Origin: SURF-32 sp964648365
GTDB lineage: Bacteria; Planctomycetota; Phycisphaerae; UBA1845
Length of the DNA stretch: 18,024 bases
NCBI GenBank assembly: GCA_964648365.1
Contig: CAZYLK010000127.1
Location: 1-18,024, forward strand
Direction: 5' to 3'
Shown here: piece by piece, positions 1-6,890 of the stretch
Position numbering within the stretch: position 1 is the stretch's first letter
Layout: the number at the start of each line of letters is the position of its first letter
Program-made: the position numbers and the translations under genes
The notes under the pieces: model-generated
The model's database searches: none
What the model saw: only the letters and a program-made list of their open reading frames with translations
Told to the model about the DNA's origin: nothing

Positions 1-581
1 CCCACGATCTGCTCGGCCATGCGGTGCCAGCGGTTGGGGTCGGTCTGCAACTCCGACTTGATCAGCTCGAGGATGATCCGCTCTTCGTCGTTGCCGGCCT
101 TCGACGGATCGGGCAGCGTGCCATTGGCGGCGAACTTCTCCTCGGCTGCATAGCCCATGTGGATCAGCAGCGTCGCGTCGCCGCCGTCATCGACGATCAG
201 CGTCGGCCCGCCCTCGGGGAAGCACAGCGCCTGCATCGTACACCACCAGTATTCCTCCAGCGTCTCGCCCTTCCAGGCGAACACCGGGATGTCGGCCGCG
301 GCGATGGCGGCCGCGGCGTGGTCCTGGGTGCTGAAGATGTTGCAGCTCGCCCAGCGGACGTCCGCGCCCAGTGCAGTGAGCGTCTCGATCAGCACGGCCG
401 TCTGGATCGTCATGTGCAGCGAGCCGGTGATCCGCGCCCCTGCCAGCGGCTTCTGCGACGCGAACTCGCGGCGAACCTGCATCAGGCCCGGCATTTCATG
501 CTCGGCCAACTCGATTTCCTTGCGGCCGAAGTCGGCCAGTCCGATATCCGCTACCTTGAAGTCCGCGACCGCTGTCGTCAT
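1..581 (-). CDS. ahcY: S-adenosylhomocysteine hydrolase, N-terminal part (runs off the left edge)
   Basis: This enzyme splits S-adenosylhomocysteine into adenosine and homocysteine in the cytoplasm, relieving product inhibition of methyltransferases. About 193 residues are visible. Diagnostic stretches are ITGSLHMTIQTAVL (residues 51-64, with the substrate-site His at 56), NIFSTQDHAAAAIA (81-94) and DDGGDAT (131-137, with the catalytic-site Asp). The segment after residue 143 (EEKFAANGTLPDPS onward) matches the longer bacterial form, which carries an insert absent from mammalian enzymes. The catalytic Lys/Asp and the NAD-binding domain lie beyond the window. The ATG at 581-579 is chosen because GGAG sits 9 bases upstream. 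The gene is divergent from the sigma factor gene. I see no SAH riboswitch in its leader. Identification is firm; the rest of the protein cannot be judged. Confidence 0.97.
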   Translation of the reverse strand, partial: MTTAVADFKVADIGLADFGRKEIELAEHEMPGLMQVRREFASQKPLAGARITGSLHMTIQTAVLIETLTALGADVRWASCNIFSTQDHAAAAIAAADIPVFAWKGETLEEYWWCTMQALCFPEGGPTLIVDDGGDATLLIHMGYAAEEKFAANGTLPDPSKAGNDEERIILELIKSELQTDPNRWHRMAEQIV

Positions 582-648
582 TCTGTCATACTCCACGAGT
601 GGGCGATCCGATCGGCGTCCGACCGGGCGATTGAGTTTCAGTCCAGCC

Positions 649-677
649 ATTGTAACGGCCGATTCCGCGCCTGACCG
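649..677 (-). promoter_or_regulatory. Possible ahcY promoter
   Basis: On the minus strand a TACAAT box (654 down to 649) lies about 60 bases before the ahcY start. The matching -35 position (677-672, CGGTCA) is poor, with three of six consensus bases. The call rests mainly on the -10 box and is speculative. Confidence 0.2.
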
Positions 678-750
678 CACCGTCATTCGGTCCGGATTCG
701 CGATCCGGCCGCCATCGGCTGAAACTTTGGTGGAAAATGTCCGCTCCAGC

Positions 751-780
751 TTTACCTGTGCCCCGTCCCGACGATAGTAT
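751..780 (+). promoter_or_regulatory. Possible promoter of the sigma/anti-sigma operon
   Basis: TTTACC (751-756) and TAGTAT (775-780) are separated by 18 bases; each matches the housekeeping consensus at four of six positions. Transcription from here would begin near 787. That would exclude the upstream ATG at 737 and favour the GTG at 914 as the sigma start. Weak evidence. Confidence 0.2.
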
Positions 781-913
781 GGGTCGACCCGCTGCTGTCA
801 AGGCGGCGGCAAGGTCCGTTAATCCACGGCGGTTCGTGTCGCTCGAGGGAGCGGCCGGACCTTGGCGGAAAAGGGGCGGGTGGAACCCGACGCCGCCTGG
901 AACGTCAAAACTC

Positions 914-1564
914 GTGAGGGAAGGTGCCATCGGTCGGCGCAGCGGTCCATCGCAATCTCCGCCGGATAGCGCGTGGATCCGTCAGATTCAGGCCGGGCGG
1001 ACGGAGTTGTATGGCGAACTGGTCAAACGCTACCAGGATCGCGTCTTCAATACGTGCTGGCGGATCTGCGGCAGCATGGAGGACGCCCGCGACCTGACGC
1101 AGGACGCTTTCCTGAAGGCCTTTACGTCGCTGCGCGAGTTCCGCGGCAAGAGCGGGTTTTACACCTGGCTCTATCGTATCGCGGTCAACCTCGCCCTCTC
1201 GCACCGCCGGAGCCAGAAGCTCCGCATGACGCAGGCCCTGGACCAGGCCCTGGACGCCAGCGGAACCCAGGCGCAGCGACTCCATGATCGCGTCCACGGC
1301 CTGGAGGACGACGATCCCGCCGCCCGGGTCGCGCAAGGCGAGCTGCACCGCCGGGTCGCCGCGGAGTTGCATCGCCTCGACGACGACCATCGCGCGGTCA
1401 TCGTGCTGCGGGACGTTGAGGGTCTGGACTATCGGCAGATCTCGACAATCCTCGGGATTCCGCCGGGAACGGTGAAATCCCGACTGCACCGGGCCAGGGA
1501 GGAGTTGCGTCGCACGCTGCTTGGAGGCGAGACGCTCAGTGAGGCAAGTCATGGGGAAGGCTGA
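914..1564 (+). CDS. ECF-type RNA polymerase sigma factor
   Basis: This is a transcription initiation factor that directs RNA polymerase to a dedicated regulon, in the cytoplasm. Counted from the GTG at 914 it has 216 residues. Sigma region 2 covers about 36-100, with YQDRVFNTCWRICGSMEDA, the DLTQDAFLKAF segment and WLYRIAVNLALSHRR. Region 4 covers about 148-202, with HRAVIVLRDVEGLDYRQIS and the helix-turn-helix IPPGTVKSRLHRARE. Region 3 is absent, as in ECF factors. The start is uncertain. An ATG at 737 (GGTGGA just upstream) would add 59 residues of unrelated, lower-GC3 sequence. The GTG at 914 has only a weak ribosome site but fits typical ECF length. The 3' end overlaps the next gene, a transmembrane anti-sigma factor, which implies translational coupling. 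Subfamily and target promoters are not readable here. Confidence 0.93.
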   Translation: MREGAIGRRSGPSQSPPDSAWIRQIQAGRTELYGELVKRYQDRVFNTCWRICGSMEDARDLTQDAFLKAFTSLREFRGKSGFYTWLYRIAVNLALSHRRSQKLRMTQALDQALDASGTQAQRLHDRVHGLEDDDPAARVAQGELHRRVAAELHRLDDDHRAVIVLRDVEGLDYRQISTILGIPPGTVKSRLHRAREELRRTLLGGETLSEASHGEG

Positions 1565-2777
1565 ATCAGACAAACTTGGCGAGCGGCTGTCGGCTTACCT
1601 CGACGGCGAGCTGGATCGGCGCGAACACGCGGCGGTCGAGGCTCTGCTGAAATCCAGCGAGGCGGCGCGGCAGCGGCTGACCCAACTTCGTCGGATTTCC
1701 GGCGCGGTGTCGGAACTTCCCCGTCACGACGCCCCGCCGTCCATCGTCGAAGACGTGATGCGCGCGGTGGAACGAGAGGATCTGTTGGGCAGGCCGCTCG
1801 AGGCGCGATCCGGCGCTCGAGCAATCCGCGTCTTTGCTTCGTTGCTGGCCGCCGCGGCCATCGTGTTTCTCTCGGTCACCGTGGGCCTGCGGGTCGTCGA
1901 GCAGATGTCACCCACTCGCGGCGGGGGCGAACTCGCCTCGAACACCGTTGAGAAGCAGGCCGCGCCGCCCGCCTATGAGGGCGTCGTTACCGTCGACCAG
2001 AAGCTCCGGGCCGGCGCGGGGCCGGACGAACTCGCGTCACACCGATTCGCCAACGAGCCGAACGTGCTCGAACTGGCGTTCGCCGATCCGGCGCAGCGCA
2101 GGCTCGCCTACGAGCGCATGCTCTCCGCGGTGAGCGCCGACGGTCGCGCGGACCTTTCGGCTGCGCGACACCAGGCGGTCGGCGCGACGAAGACTCAGGC
2201 GGTTCCGCCATCCGGCTTTTACATCCCCGGCCGCACGGGCGTGAATTACGACGACGCCGACGCGCCGCAACTGCTCGTCCACGTCCCGCGTTCCAAGCTG
2301 CGAGAACTGCTGAGCGATCGCGCGGCCGGAGATGGCGCCGGCGCACCGGATACGGTCCGGCTCACGTTCGGGAGCCTCCAGACGTCTGACCTGACGCAGG
2401 CGCGGCAATGGCTCGGTGAGGTTGTCCAGGACGAAAATCGGGCTGCCAGGGACGCCTCCGCGGCCAAGCGGCCGGCGGCGCCAACTCCGGAAGAAGGCGT
2501 CGCAGCCCTCATCAACGTCCTGACCGACCCCGTGCCGGCCGCGGAAACCGCCGAGGCCGGCGCCGATCGGGAAGAGGATGCGGCGTCGTCCCTCGAAGAG
2601 CCAGGCTCGCTCGCCCGCGCCAGGCAGGCAAGGCTGCGGGAATCTGCCTCGCGTGGGGCGGCTGCCGCGGCCGATGCCGACTCAGCAGGGGGTGACGACT
2701 CGACCGACCTGATCACCTTCGTCATCCGGTTCATCGACACGCGGGCGCCGGCCAACGGCAATCATGACTTGAACTGA
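1551..2777 (+). CDS. Transmembrane anti-sigma factor, cysteine-free
   Basis: This is the likely partner that holds the upstream ECF sigma factor at the membrane until a signal arrives. It has 408 residues. The N-terminal cytoplasmic part (about 8-80; LGERLSAYLDGELD, then an amphipathic helical stretch) looks like an anti-sigma domain. A single membrane segment follows at about 92-113 (FASLLAAAAIVFLSVTVGL). The long outer part is Ala/Glu/Asp-rich towards the C terminus and resembles no family I recognise. There is no cysteine anywhere, so the HxxxCxxC zinc motif of ZAS-type anti-sigmas is missing. The ATG at 1551 is chosen over an upstream TTG at 1521 because GAGG precedes it by about 7 bases. 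It overlaps the sigma stop by 14 bases. The anti-sigma role is inferred from gene order and architecture. Confidence 0.8.
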   Translation: MGKAESDKLGERLSAYLDGELDRREHAAVEALLKSSEAARQRLTQLRRISGAVSELPRHDAPPSIVEDVMRAVEREDLLGRPLEARSGARAIRVFASLLAAAAIVFLSVTVGLRVVEQMSPTRGGGELASNTVEKQAAPPAYEGVVTVDQKLRAGAGPDELASHRFANEPNVLELAFADPAQRRLAYERMLSAVSADGRADLSAARHQAVGATKTQAVPPSGFYIPGRTGVNYDDADAPQLLVHVPRSKLRELLSDRAAGDGAGAPDTVRLTFGSLQTSDLTQARQWLGEVVQDENRAARDASAAKRPAAPTPEEGVAALINVLTDPVPAAETAEAGADREEDAASSLEEPGSLARARQARLRESASRGAAAAADADSAGGDDSTDLITFVIRFIDTRAPANGNHDLN

Positions 2778-2799
2778 ATCCGCCCCCGCCAGGAGCACG

Positions 2800-2821
2800 G
2801 CCCGTTTGTCGGACGGGCTTT
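2800..2821 (+). terminator. Weak terminator-like hairpin after the anti-sigma gene
   Basis: The arms GCCCGT (2800-2805) and ACGGGC (2813-2818) are perfectly complementary around a 7-base loop and are followed by TTT. The hairpin lies between two convergent genes, 22 bases past the anti-sigma stop. The short T run makes its efficiency doubtful. Confidence 0.4.
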
Positions 2822-2834
2822 GGAGCCGGCGGCT

Positions 2835-4499
2835 TCACCGGCGGGACGGCGTCGCTCCGCCCGGCACCGCCCGCGTCGCACCTGTCTCCACAGGCGACTG
2901 GCCGTCGGCCGGTAGCCCCCCGTATCTGACCATGCATGCCTGCTCGTACCAGTCCTCGCCCCAGTTCGCCCTGCCGTGGAGCAGCAGGGCCCCCTCGAGA
3001 ATCGGTGCGATCAGCCCCCCCCGCTCCAGGAAAGGGAGAACTTCGTCGGGCGTGTCGAACAGCCATTCCATGGCCGAGTGCTCCTGGTGCTGCCCCGCCG
3101 GATCGAATCGGGCAAGCACGTCAACGCGCGTCAGGTTCAAGGTAGCGTCGAAGATAATTTCCGGCTGACGCAGCGACGTGTCCCGAACGATGCCGAGACA
3201 GACGATGTTGGCGACCTCCTCCGGCTCAATGATCAGTTCCTCGCACAGCTCTCGTATCGCGGCCAGAAACGGATCGTAGCCACCGCCCTCCTGCCGGTCC
3301 GGCTCCTCCAGCGCTCCGCCGAACGTGTGCAGGTATCCAGGGTGGTAGGCGACTTTGTCGTTCCTGCGGCCGTAGAGCACGTAGCCGTCGGACGTGATAG
3401 CGGTGCTGCTGATCCCCGCGGGATTGGCCAGGTAGGACTCCCCCACCGCCCGCACGGCGTCGGCATTGAACAGGTTGGTCCCGACGAAATCGCGATAGCA
3501 CGTCGGGCCGATGACAAGGTGCAGCCGCTCGCGGTCGGCCCGGGCGGCAATGAGTCTGCCCATCTGCCCGTTGTAGAGCAGCCGGCCGGACCCGGTGGCC
3601 TCAGCGACGCGCTCATCCCAGGTCGCCGCAATCAACCGATCAATCTCTGGATGAGACGGCCGCGGGGTGTCGACCCACTCCGTCGTCAACTGGCCGTACT
3701 TCCAGCGTCCAAACGCCGCGACGTCAAACGGCGCTGCAACCGCGCCATGCGGCGCTTCCGCCAGCCAGCGACGAGCACGATCTTCCACCGCGCCGCGGTC
3801 GTAAAAAGAGATGAACGTCAGCAGCACCAGGGCAAGCCCGGGCAGAGAAAACAGGATCGCACTGAGCAACGTGTCGATCACGGGGCCGCGCTCAGAGAGC
3901 GGCAGGTCGTAGCGTCCCAGCAGCGCGGCGGACGCGCCGAGCACGACCGTCAGCGCCGCCGCCTGAAAGAGGCGCCGGCGCAGCTCGTCATTGCGGACCG
4001 GCCAGACCTTGCCCGACGCGAAGGCGGTGATCGCCAGCACACTCAGTCCCGCAGCCGCGCCGCCGACAGCCAAGAGCGACACGATGGTCGCCGCACTGAA
4101 CCGGTCCACGTCTCGCAGCAACGAGGCTGCCGCCAGCGCGGTGCCGATCGCGATGAACGAACTCACGGCAACGACGCCGACGCGATGACCGAGCACGGCG
4201 CCGCGGTCAGCTTCCCGCTGGTAGACGGTCAAGAAGCGAGGATCGAACGGCTCGCCGCACTCCGGGCACCGCGCCGTCGTCAACCCGCGCAGACTGTAAC
4301 CGCAGCCCGGGCACTCCACCGACGGGTCGGCAGTGTGGCTGCGGACGGGGGTCGCGCCGTCGGCGCGGGTCGAGGCGGCTTCCGGTCGTTGGTCCGACAC
4401 GCGGGGGATTGTCGCAGGCGTGGTCCAGATGGCCAGCGGCGCCGGCAGCGCCACACCGGCACCCGTTACGCGGCAGCGCGCCGCGCACGCCAGCGCCAT
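2835..4499 (-). CDS. Membrane protein: zinc ribbon, about four membrane segments, NUDT22-like Nudix hydrolase domain
   Basis: Counted from the ATG at 4499 the protein has 554 residues. A four-cysteine zinc ribbon lies at 63-81 (CPGCGYSLRG ... CPECG). Four hydrophobic segments follow (about 104-128, 136-160, 176-195, 208-232). From about 265 to 515 comes a soluble domain with TCYRDFVGTN (333-342), YLANPAGISS (356-365), FGGAL (393-397) and RELCEEL (416-422). The last two form a Nudix box with a lengthened GG-to-REL spacing. From memory, this order matches human NUDT22, a UDP-glucose hydrolase (SYRDFLGTNW, YLADPLGVG, PGG, long insert, LQEICDE), so a UDP-sugar or related nucleotide substrate is plausible but unproven. 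Zinc ribbon plus helices suggests membrane tethering with both soluble parts on one side. Start alternatives are GTG 4400 and ATG 4538; none has a good ribosome site. It is divergent from phhB. Confidence 0.85.
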   Translation of the reverse strand: MALACAARCRVTGAGVALPAPLAIWTTPATIPRVSDQRPEAASTRADGATPVRSHTADPSVECPGCGYSLRGLTTARCPECGEPFDPRFLTVYQREADRGAVLGHRVGVVAVSSFIAIGTALAAASLLRDVDRFSAATIVSLLAVGGAAAGLSVLAITAFASGKVWPVRNDELRRRLFQAAALTVVLGASAALLGRYDLPLSERGPVIDTLLSAILFSLPGLALVLLTFISFYDRGAVEDRARRWLAEAPHGAVAAPFDVAAFGRWKYGQLTTEWVDTPRPSHPEIDRLIAATWDERVAEATGSGRLLYNGQMGRLIAARADRERLHLVIGPTCYRDFVGTNLFNADAVRAVGESYLANPAGISSTAITSDGYVLYGRRNDKVAYHPGYLHTFGGALEEPDRQEGGGYDPFLAAIRELCEELIIEPEEVANIVCLGIVRDTSLRQPEIIFDATLNLTRVDVLARFDPAGQHQEHSAMEWLFDTPDEVLPFLERGGLIAPILEGALLLHGRANWGEDWYEQACMVRYGGLPADGQSPVETGATRAVPGGATPSRR

Positions 4500-4600
4500 C
4501 GGTCCGTCGTCGACTTTGGCCCCGGGCGCCCCTACCATCCCGAACGCGGTTTCGACGGCCACCTGGCCGTGGGTCAGCACAAGCGGGCAGGAGAAGGCGA

Positions 4601-4945
4601 ATGAGCGAGAGTACCCCATGCAGCCTGGCGGAGAGGGCCTGCGTCCCGTGTCGTGGCGGCGTGCCGCCGCTGACGGACGCGCAGGTCGCACCGCTCCTGG
4701 AACAGCTTCGCGACTGGCAGGTCGTCGATCATCATCACCTGTCCAAGACGTACAAGTTTCCCGACTTCGTCACCGCACTCGCGTTCGTCAACCGCGTGGG
4801 CAGCGTGGCGGAGTCGCAGGCCCACCACCCCGACCTTTCCCTGGGGTGGGGCCGCGTCGGCATCGAGATATGGACGCATAAGATCGACGGGCTGACGGAG
4901 AGCGATTTCATTCTGGCGGCGAAGATCGACGCGCTCGAGTCTTAG
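4601..4945 (+). CDS. phhB: Pterin-4a-carbinolamine dehydratase
   Basis: This small cytoplasmic enzyme dehydrates 4a-hydroxytetrahydropterin. It thereby recycles the pterin cofactor of aromatic amino acid hydroxylases; family members in bacteria without such hydroxylases have other or unknown roles. It has 114 residues, normal for the family. The N-terminal CVPCRGGVPPLTDAQVAPLL (14-33) is typical. The active-site motif ESQAHHPDLSL (71-81) carries the paired histidines at 75-76, followed by the terminal helix segment KIDGLTESDFILAAKID. The ATG at 4601 is preceded by AGGAG at about 7 bases, which settles the start. No phenylalanine hydroxylase is present in the window. The next genes are a secreted isomerase and queD, which also handles a pterin. 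Confidence 0.95.
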   Translation: MSESTPCSLAERACVPCRGGVPPLTDAQVAPLLEQLRDWQVVDHHHLSKTYKFPDFVTALAFVNRVGSVAESQAHHPDLSLGWGRVGIEIWTHKIDGLTESDFILAAKIDALES

Positions 4946-4958
4946 GCCGCCGCCATAC

Positions 4959-4987
4959 TTGTCGCGCGCTTCGGGGATGTGTATCCT
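4959..4987 (+). promoter_or_regulatory. Possible promoter before the cyclophilin-FKBP gene
   Basis: TTGTCG (4959-4964) and TATCCT (4982-4987) are spaced by 17 bases; each has four of six consensus bases. It would give a leader of about 137 bases. It sits just after the phhB stop, so the isomerase gene could be transcribed on its own. Confidence 0.25.
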
Positions 4988-5130
4988 GCCCGGTTTGGAG
5001 TCGGAGGCGTCGGCTTCGTCCGCCGCCGCCCGGCCGACATTCAGTTGCACCCCAGCGGCTCCCTTTTGTCCCTTTCACCGCGCCATGCGCGTGAATCGGC
5101 CCAGGGCGCTCTTTGGACCAGGAGTCCCCG

Positions 5131-6267
5131 ATGAATCTGAAGATCTGGATGACATCGCTTTTGCTCGCCGGCGCGACCGCCTGCCTGGCCCAGGAGGGCG
5201 ACAAGCCGGCCACGGGCGATCCGAAGCCGGCGGAGCCGGCGCAGCCCGCCGAGGCGCCCGCGCCGACCGAGGGCGACGGACTGTCGCCGCGCGTCAAGCT
5301 GTCCACATCGATGGGCGAGATCGTCGTCGAGCTGGATGGCCGCAAGGCGCCCGGCACCGTGCTCAATTTCCTCCGCTACACCAATGACAAGTATTACGAC
5401 GGCACCATCTTCCACCGCGTCATGGCGGAGTTCATGATCCAGGGTGGCGGCTTCACGCCCGACATGGATCAGAAGACCGAGGGGCTGCACGAGCCGATCG
5501 CCATCGAGTCGGACAACGGGCTCAAGAACGTGCGCGGCACTATTTCGATGGCCCGTACATCGAATCCCAACTCGGCGACGTCGCAGTTCTTCATCAACGT
5601 CGTTGACAACGAATCGCTCGATTACCCCGGTCGCGACGGCTTTGGCTACACCGTCTTCGGCAAGGTCATCGACGGAATGGACGTGGTGGACAAGATTCGC
5701 TACACCCCGGTCGAGAACCACCCGAAGCTGCGCATGGGGCCGGTCGCGCCGGTTGAGACCGTGCTGATCGAGTCCGTCCGCGTGGCTTCGAAGGTGGACG
5801 AGGCGGCCCTCAAGGAGGCGGTCACCAAGGCAGCCGAGGCGAAGCGCGTCGCGGCCGAAGAAGCCAAGGCGGAAATGATGAAGCAGCTTGAAGCACACGC
5901 GAAGAAGATCGAGGCCGAACTGGACAAGAAGTTCACCAAAACCGAGTCCGGCCTGATGTACATGGACCTCAAGGAGGGCGAAGGCGAGTCGCCCGGCGCA
6001 ACCGCCACGGTCTCCGTCCACTACACCGGCTGGCTCCTCGACGGAACGAAATTTGACAGCTCGGTCGACAACGGCCGTCCCGCCGAGTTCCCCCTGAATC
6101 GCGTCATCAAGGGCTGGACGGAGGGTGTGGGCAGTATGAAGGTCGGCGGCAAGCGCAAGCTGATCGTCCCGCCGGACCTGGGCTACGGGGAGCGCGGCTA
6201 CCCGCCCGTCATTCCGCCGAATTCGCCCCTGGTGTTCGACGTGGAACTGCTGGAGATCAAGGGCTGA
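5131..6267 (+). CDS. Secreted cyclophilin-FKBP fusion peptidyl-prolyl isomerase
   Basis: This protein joins two unrelated proline isomerase families and should assist folding outside the cytoplasmic membrane. It has 378 residues. A signal peptide (1-20, cleavage likely at CLA/QE) is followed by a Pro/Ala/Glu linker. The cyclophilin domain is at about 56-218, with FHRVMAEFMIQGGG (94-107; Arg 96 is the catalytic-type residue), ARTSNPNSATSQFFIN (141-156) and the FGKVIDGMDVVD end. A charged Ala/Lys/Glu helix, probably coiled coil, covers 219-270. The FKBP domain covers about 272-378, with VHYTGWLLDGTKFDSS (296-311), VIKGWTEG, IVPPDLGYGERG and VFDVELLEI. The usual FKBP pocket aromatics are present (Tyr 298, Phe 308, Trp 329, Tyr 352). 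AGGAG precedes the ATG at 5131. Only 7 bases separate its stop from the next start, so co-transcription with queD is likely. Confidence 0.95.
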   Translation: MNLKIWMTSLLLAGATACLAQEGDKPATGDPKPAEPAQPAEAPAPTEGDGLSPRVKLSTSMGEIVVELDGRKAPGTVLNFLRYTNDKYYDGTIFHRVMAEFMIQGGGFTPDMDQKTEGLHEPIAIESDNGLKNVRGTISMARTSNPNSATSQFFINVVDNESLDYPGRDGFGYTVFGKVIDGMDVVDKIRYTPVENHPKLRMGPVAPVETVLIESVRVASKVDEAALKEAVTKAAEAKRVAAEEAKAEMMKQLEAHAKKIEAELDKKFTKTESGLMYMDLKEGEGESPGATATVSVHYTGWLLDGTKFDSSVDNGRPAEFPLNRVIKGWTEGVGSMKVGGKRKLIVPPDLGYGERGYPPVIPPNSPLVFDVELLEIKG

Positions 6268-6274
6268 TTTCGGG

Positions 6275-6691
6275 ATGATCCAGCACGCGTCGGATCTTTC
6301 TTGCGAGCGCTCAGCGGCCGAAGCGCCGTCGCGGTTTGTGCGGCTGGTGCGCACGTTCACCTTCGAGGCGGCGCACCGCCTCCCGTGCGTCCCCGTCGGC
6401 CACAAATGCGCCCGGCTGCATGGACACAGCTTCCACGTCGAACTCGTCTGTGAAGGCGACGTCGACGCGGAAGTCGGCTGGCTGCTGGATTTCGCGGAGA
6501 TCAAGCGCGCCTTCGAGCCGACGCTGACGATGCTCGATCACGTTTATCTCAACGAGATCGACGGGCTGGAGAATCCGACGTCGGAGAACGTGGCCATCTG
6601 GATCTGGCGGCGGGTCAAACCGCTGCTGCCCGCGCTGGCGCAGGTTAACGTGGCGGAAACGTGCAACGCCCGCTGCGAGTATCGCGGGTAG
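6275..6691 (+). CDS. queD: 6-carboxy-5,6,7,8-tetrahydropterin synthase
   Basis: This enzyme converts 7,8-dihydroneopterin triphosphate to 6-carboxytetrahydropterin, an early step of queuosine (7-deazaguanine) synthesis, in the cytoplasm. It has 138 residues. FEAAHRLP (30-37) supplies zinc ligand His 34. CARLHGHSFHVEL (45-57) has catalytic Cys 45 and zinc ligands His 49 and His 51 (CxxxHGH). WLLDFAEIK, LDHVYLNE (Asp 88, His 89), ENPTSENVA and VAETCNARCEYRG (Glu 128) follow in the usual order and resemble E. coli QueD closely. It is about 17 residues longer at the N terminus than E. coli QueD. The ATG at 6275 has no clear ribosome site, so a GTG at 6338 or 6347 is possible. It starts 7 bases after the isomerase stop. 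No other queuosine gene is visible. Confidence 0.95.
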   Translation: MIQHASDLSCERSAAEAPSRFVRLVRTFTFEAAHRLPCVPVGHKCARLHGHSFHVELVCEGDVDAEVGWLLDFAEIKRAFEPTLTMLDHVYLNEIDGLENPTSENVAIWIWRRVKPLLPALAQVNVAETCNARCEYRG

Positions 6692-6716
6692 GCTCGCGTT
6701 GGAGATGGCTGTCGTG

Positions 6717-6852
6717 CCGTGTGGCGCCGATGGCACAGGGACTGCACTGCGGCGCCGTGTCGCACCGGCTTCCAGCCGGTGTGACCAGAATCCAGCCGGT
6801 GTGACCGGCTTCCGGCCGGTAGAATCACGGGCTGGAAGCCCGTGCCACACGG
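6717..6852. repeat. REP-like palindrome cluster with 9-bp terminal inverted repeats
   Basis: CCGTGTGGC (6717-6725) and its exact complement GCCACACGG (6844-6852) bound a 136-bp segment. Inside are two related hairpins: CACCGGCT-TCC-AGCCGGTG (6763-6781) and CACGGGCT-GGA-AGCCCGTG (6826-6844). Between them three 20-bp units start at 6771, 6791 and 6811; the first two share TCCAGCCGGTGTGACC. The sequence contains no credible gene. It lies between queD and a lipoprotein gene and could act as mRNA 3'-end structure. I recall similar GGCTTCCAGCC repeats in many planctomycete genomes. Confidence 0.75.
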
Positions 6853-6890
6853 ACTCAACCGCTCGTGGCTGCGGAGCCGATCACTTGAAC

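Larger units (their letters stand above)
582..913. other. Divergent intergenic region between ahcY and the sigma factor gene
   Basis: No gene is supported here. The stretch holds the short ahcY leader, a perfect hairpin (CCGGAT, loop TCGCG, ATCCGG) at 692-708, and weak promoter-like boxes in both directions. The reading frame of the sigma factor is open back to an ATG at 737. However, the 59 codons before 914 use G or C at the third position in only about 60 percent by my hand count, clearly less than the gene proper, and they show no sigma-factor similarity, so I read them as leader. Confidence 0.5.

Noticed and set aside
582..736. Possible SAH or SAM riboswitch before ahcY
   Set aside because: I looked for the SAH riboswitch conserved segment (GAGGAGCGCUGCAAC-like) on the minus strand of the leader and did not find it; the leader is short and lacks the expected paired elements.
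737..913. N-terminal extension of the sigma factor from ATG 737
   Set aside because: The frame is open, but third-position GC is clearly lower than in the gene, there is no similarity to sigma factors, and a possible promoter lies inside it.
2976..4604. Long plus-strand open frame (over 500 codons) opposite the Nudix gene
   Set aside because: Its translation is Arg/Gln/Pro-rich without any domain, while the minus strand encodes recognisable zinc ribbon, helices and Nudix motifs. It is a high-GC antisense shadow.
5041..6504. Long minus-strand open frame opposite the isomerase and queD genes
   Set aside because: The plus strand encodes two clearly recognised families here; the antisense translation is His/Arg/Leu-rich and low in complexity.
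6771..6830. CRISPR-like array in the 20-bp tandem units
   Set aside because: The units are contiguous without unique spacers, only two are near-identical, and they are palindromic REP-like sequences; no cas gene is nearby.
6699..6890. Upstream extension of the lipoprotein frame through the repeat cluster
   Set aside because: The translated repeat is not protein-like and would bury the signal sequence that begins at 6891.
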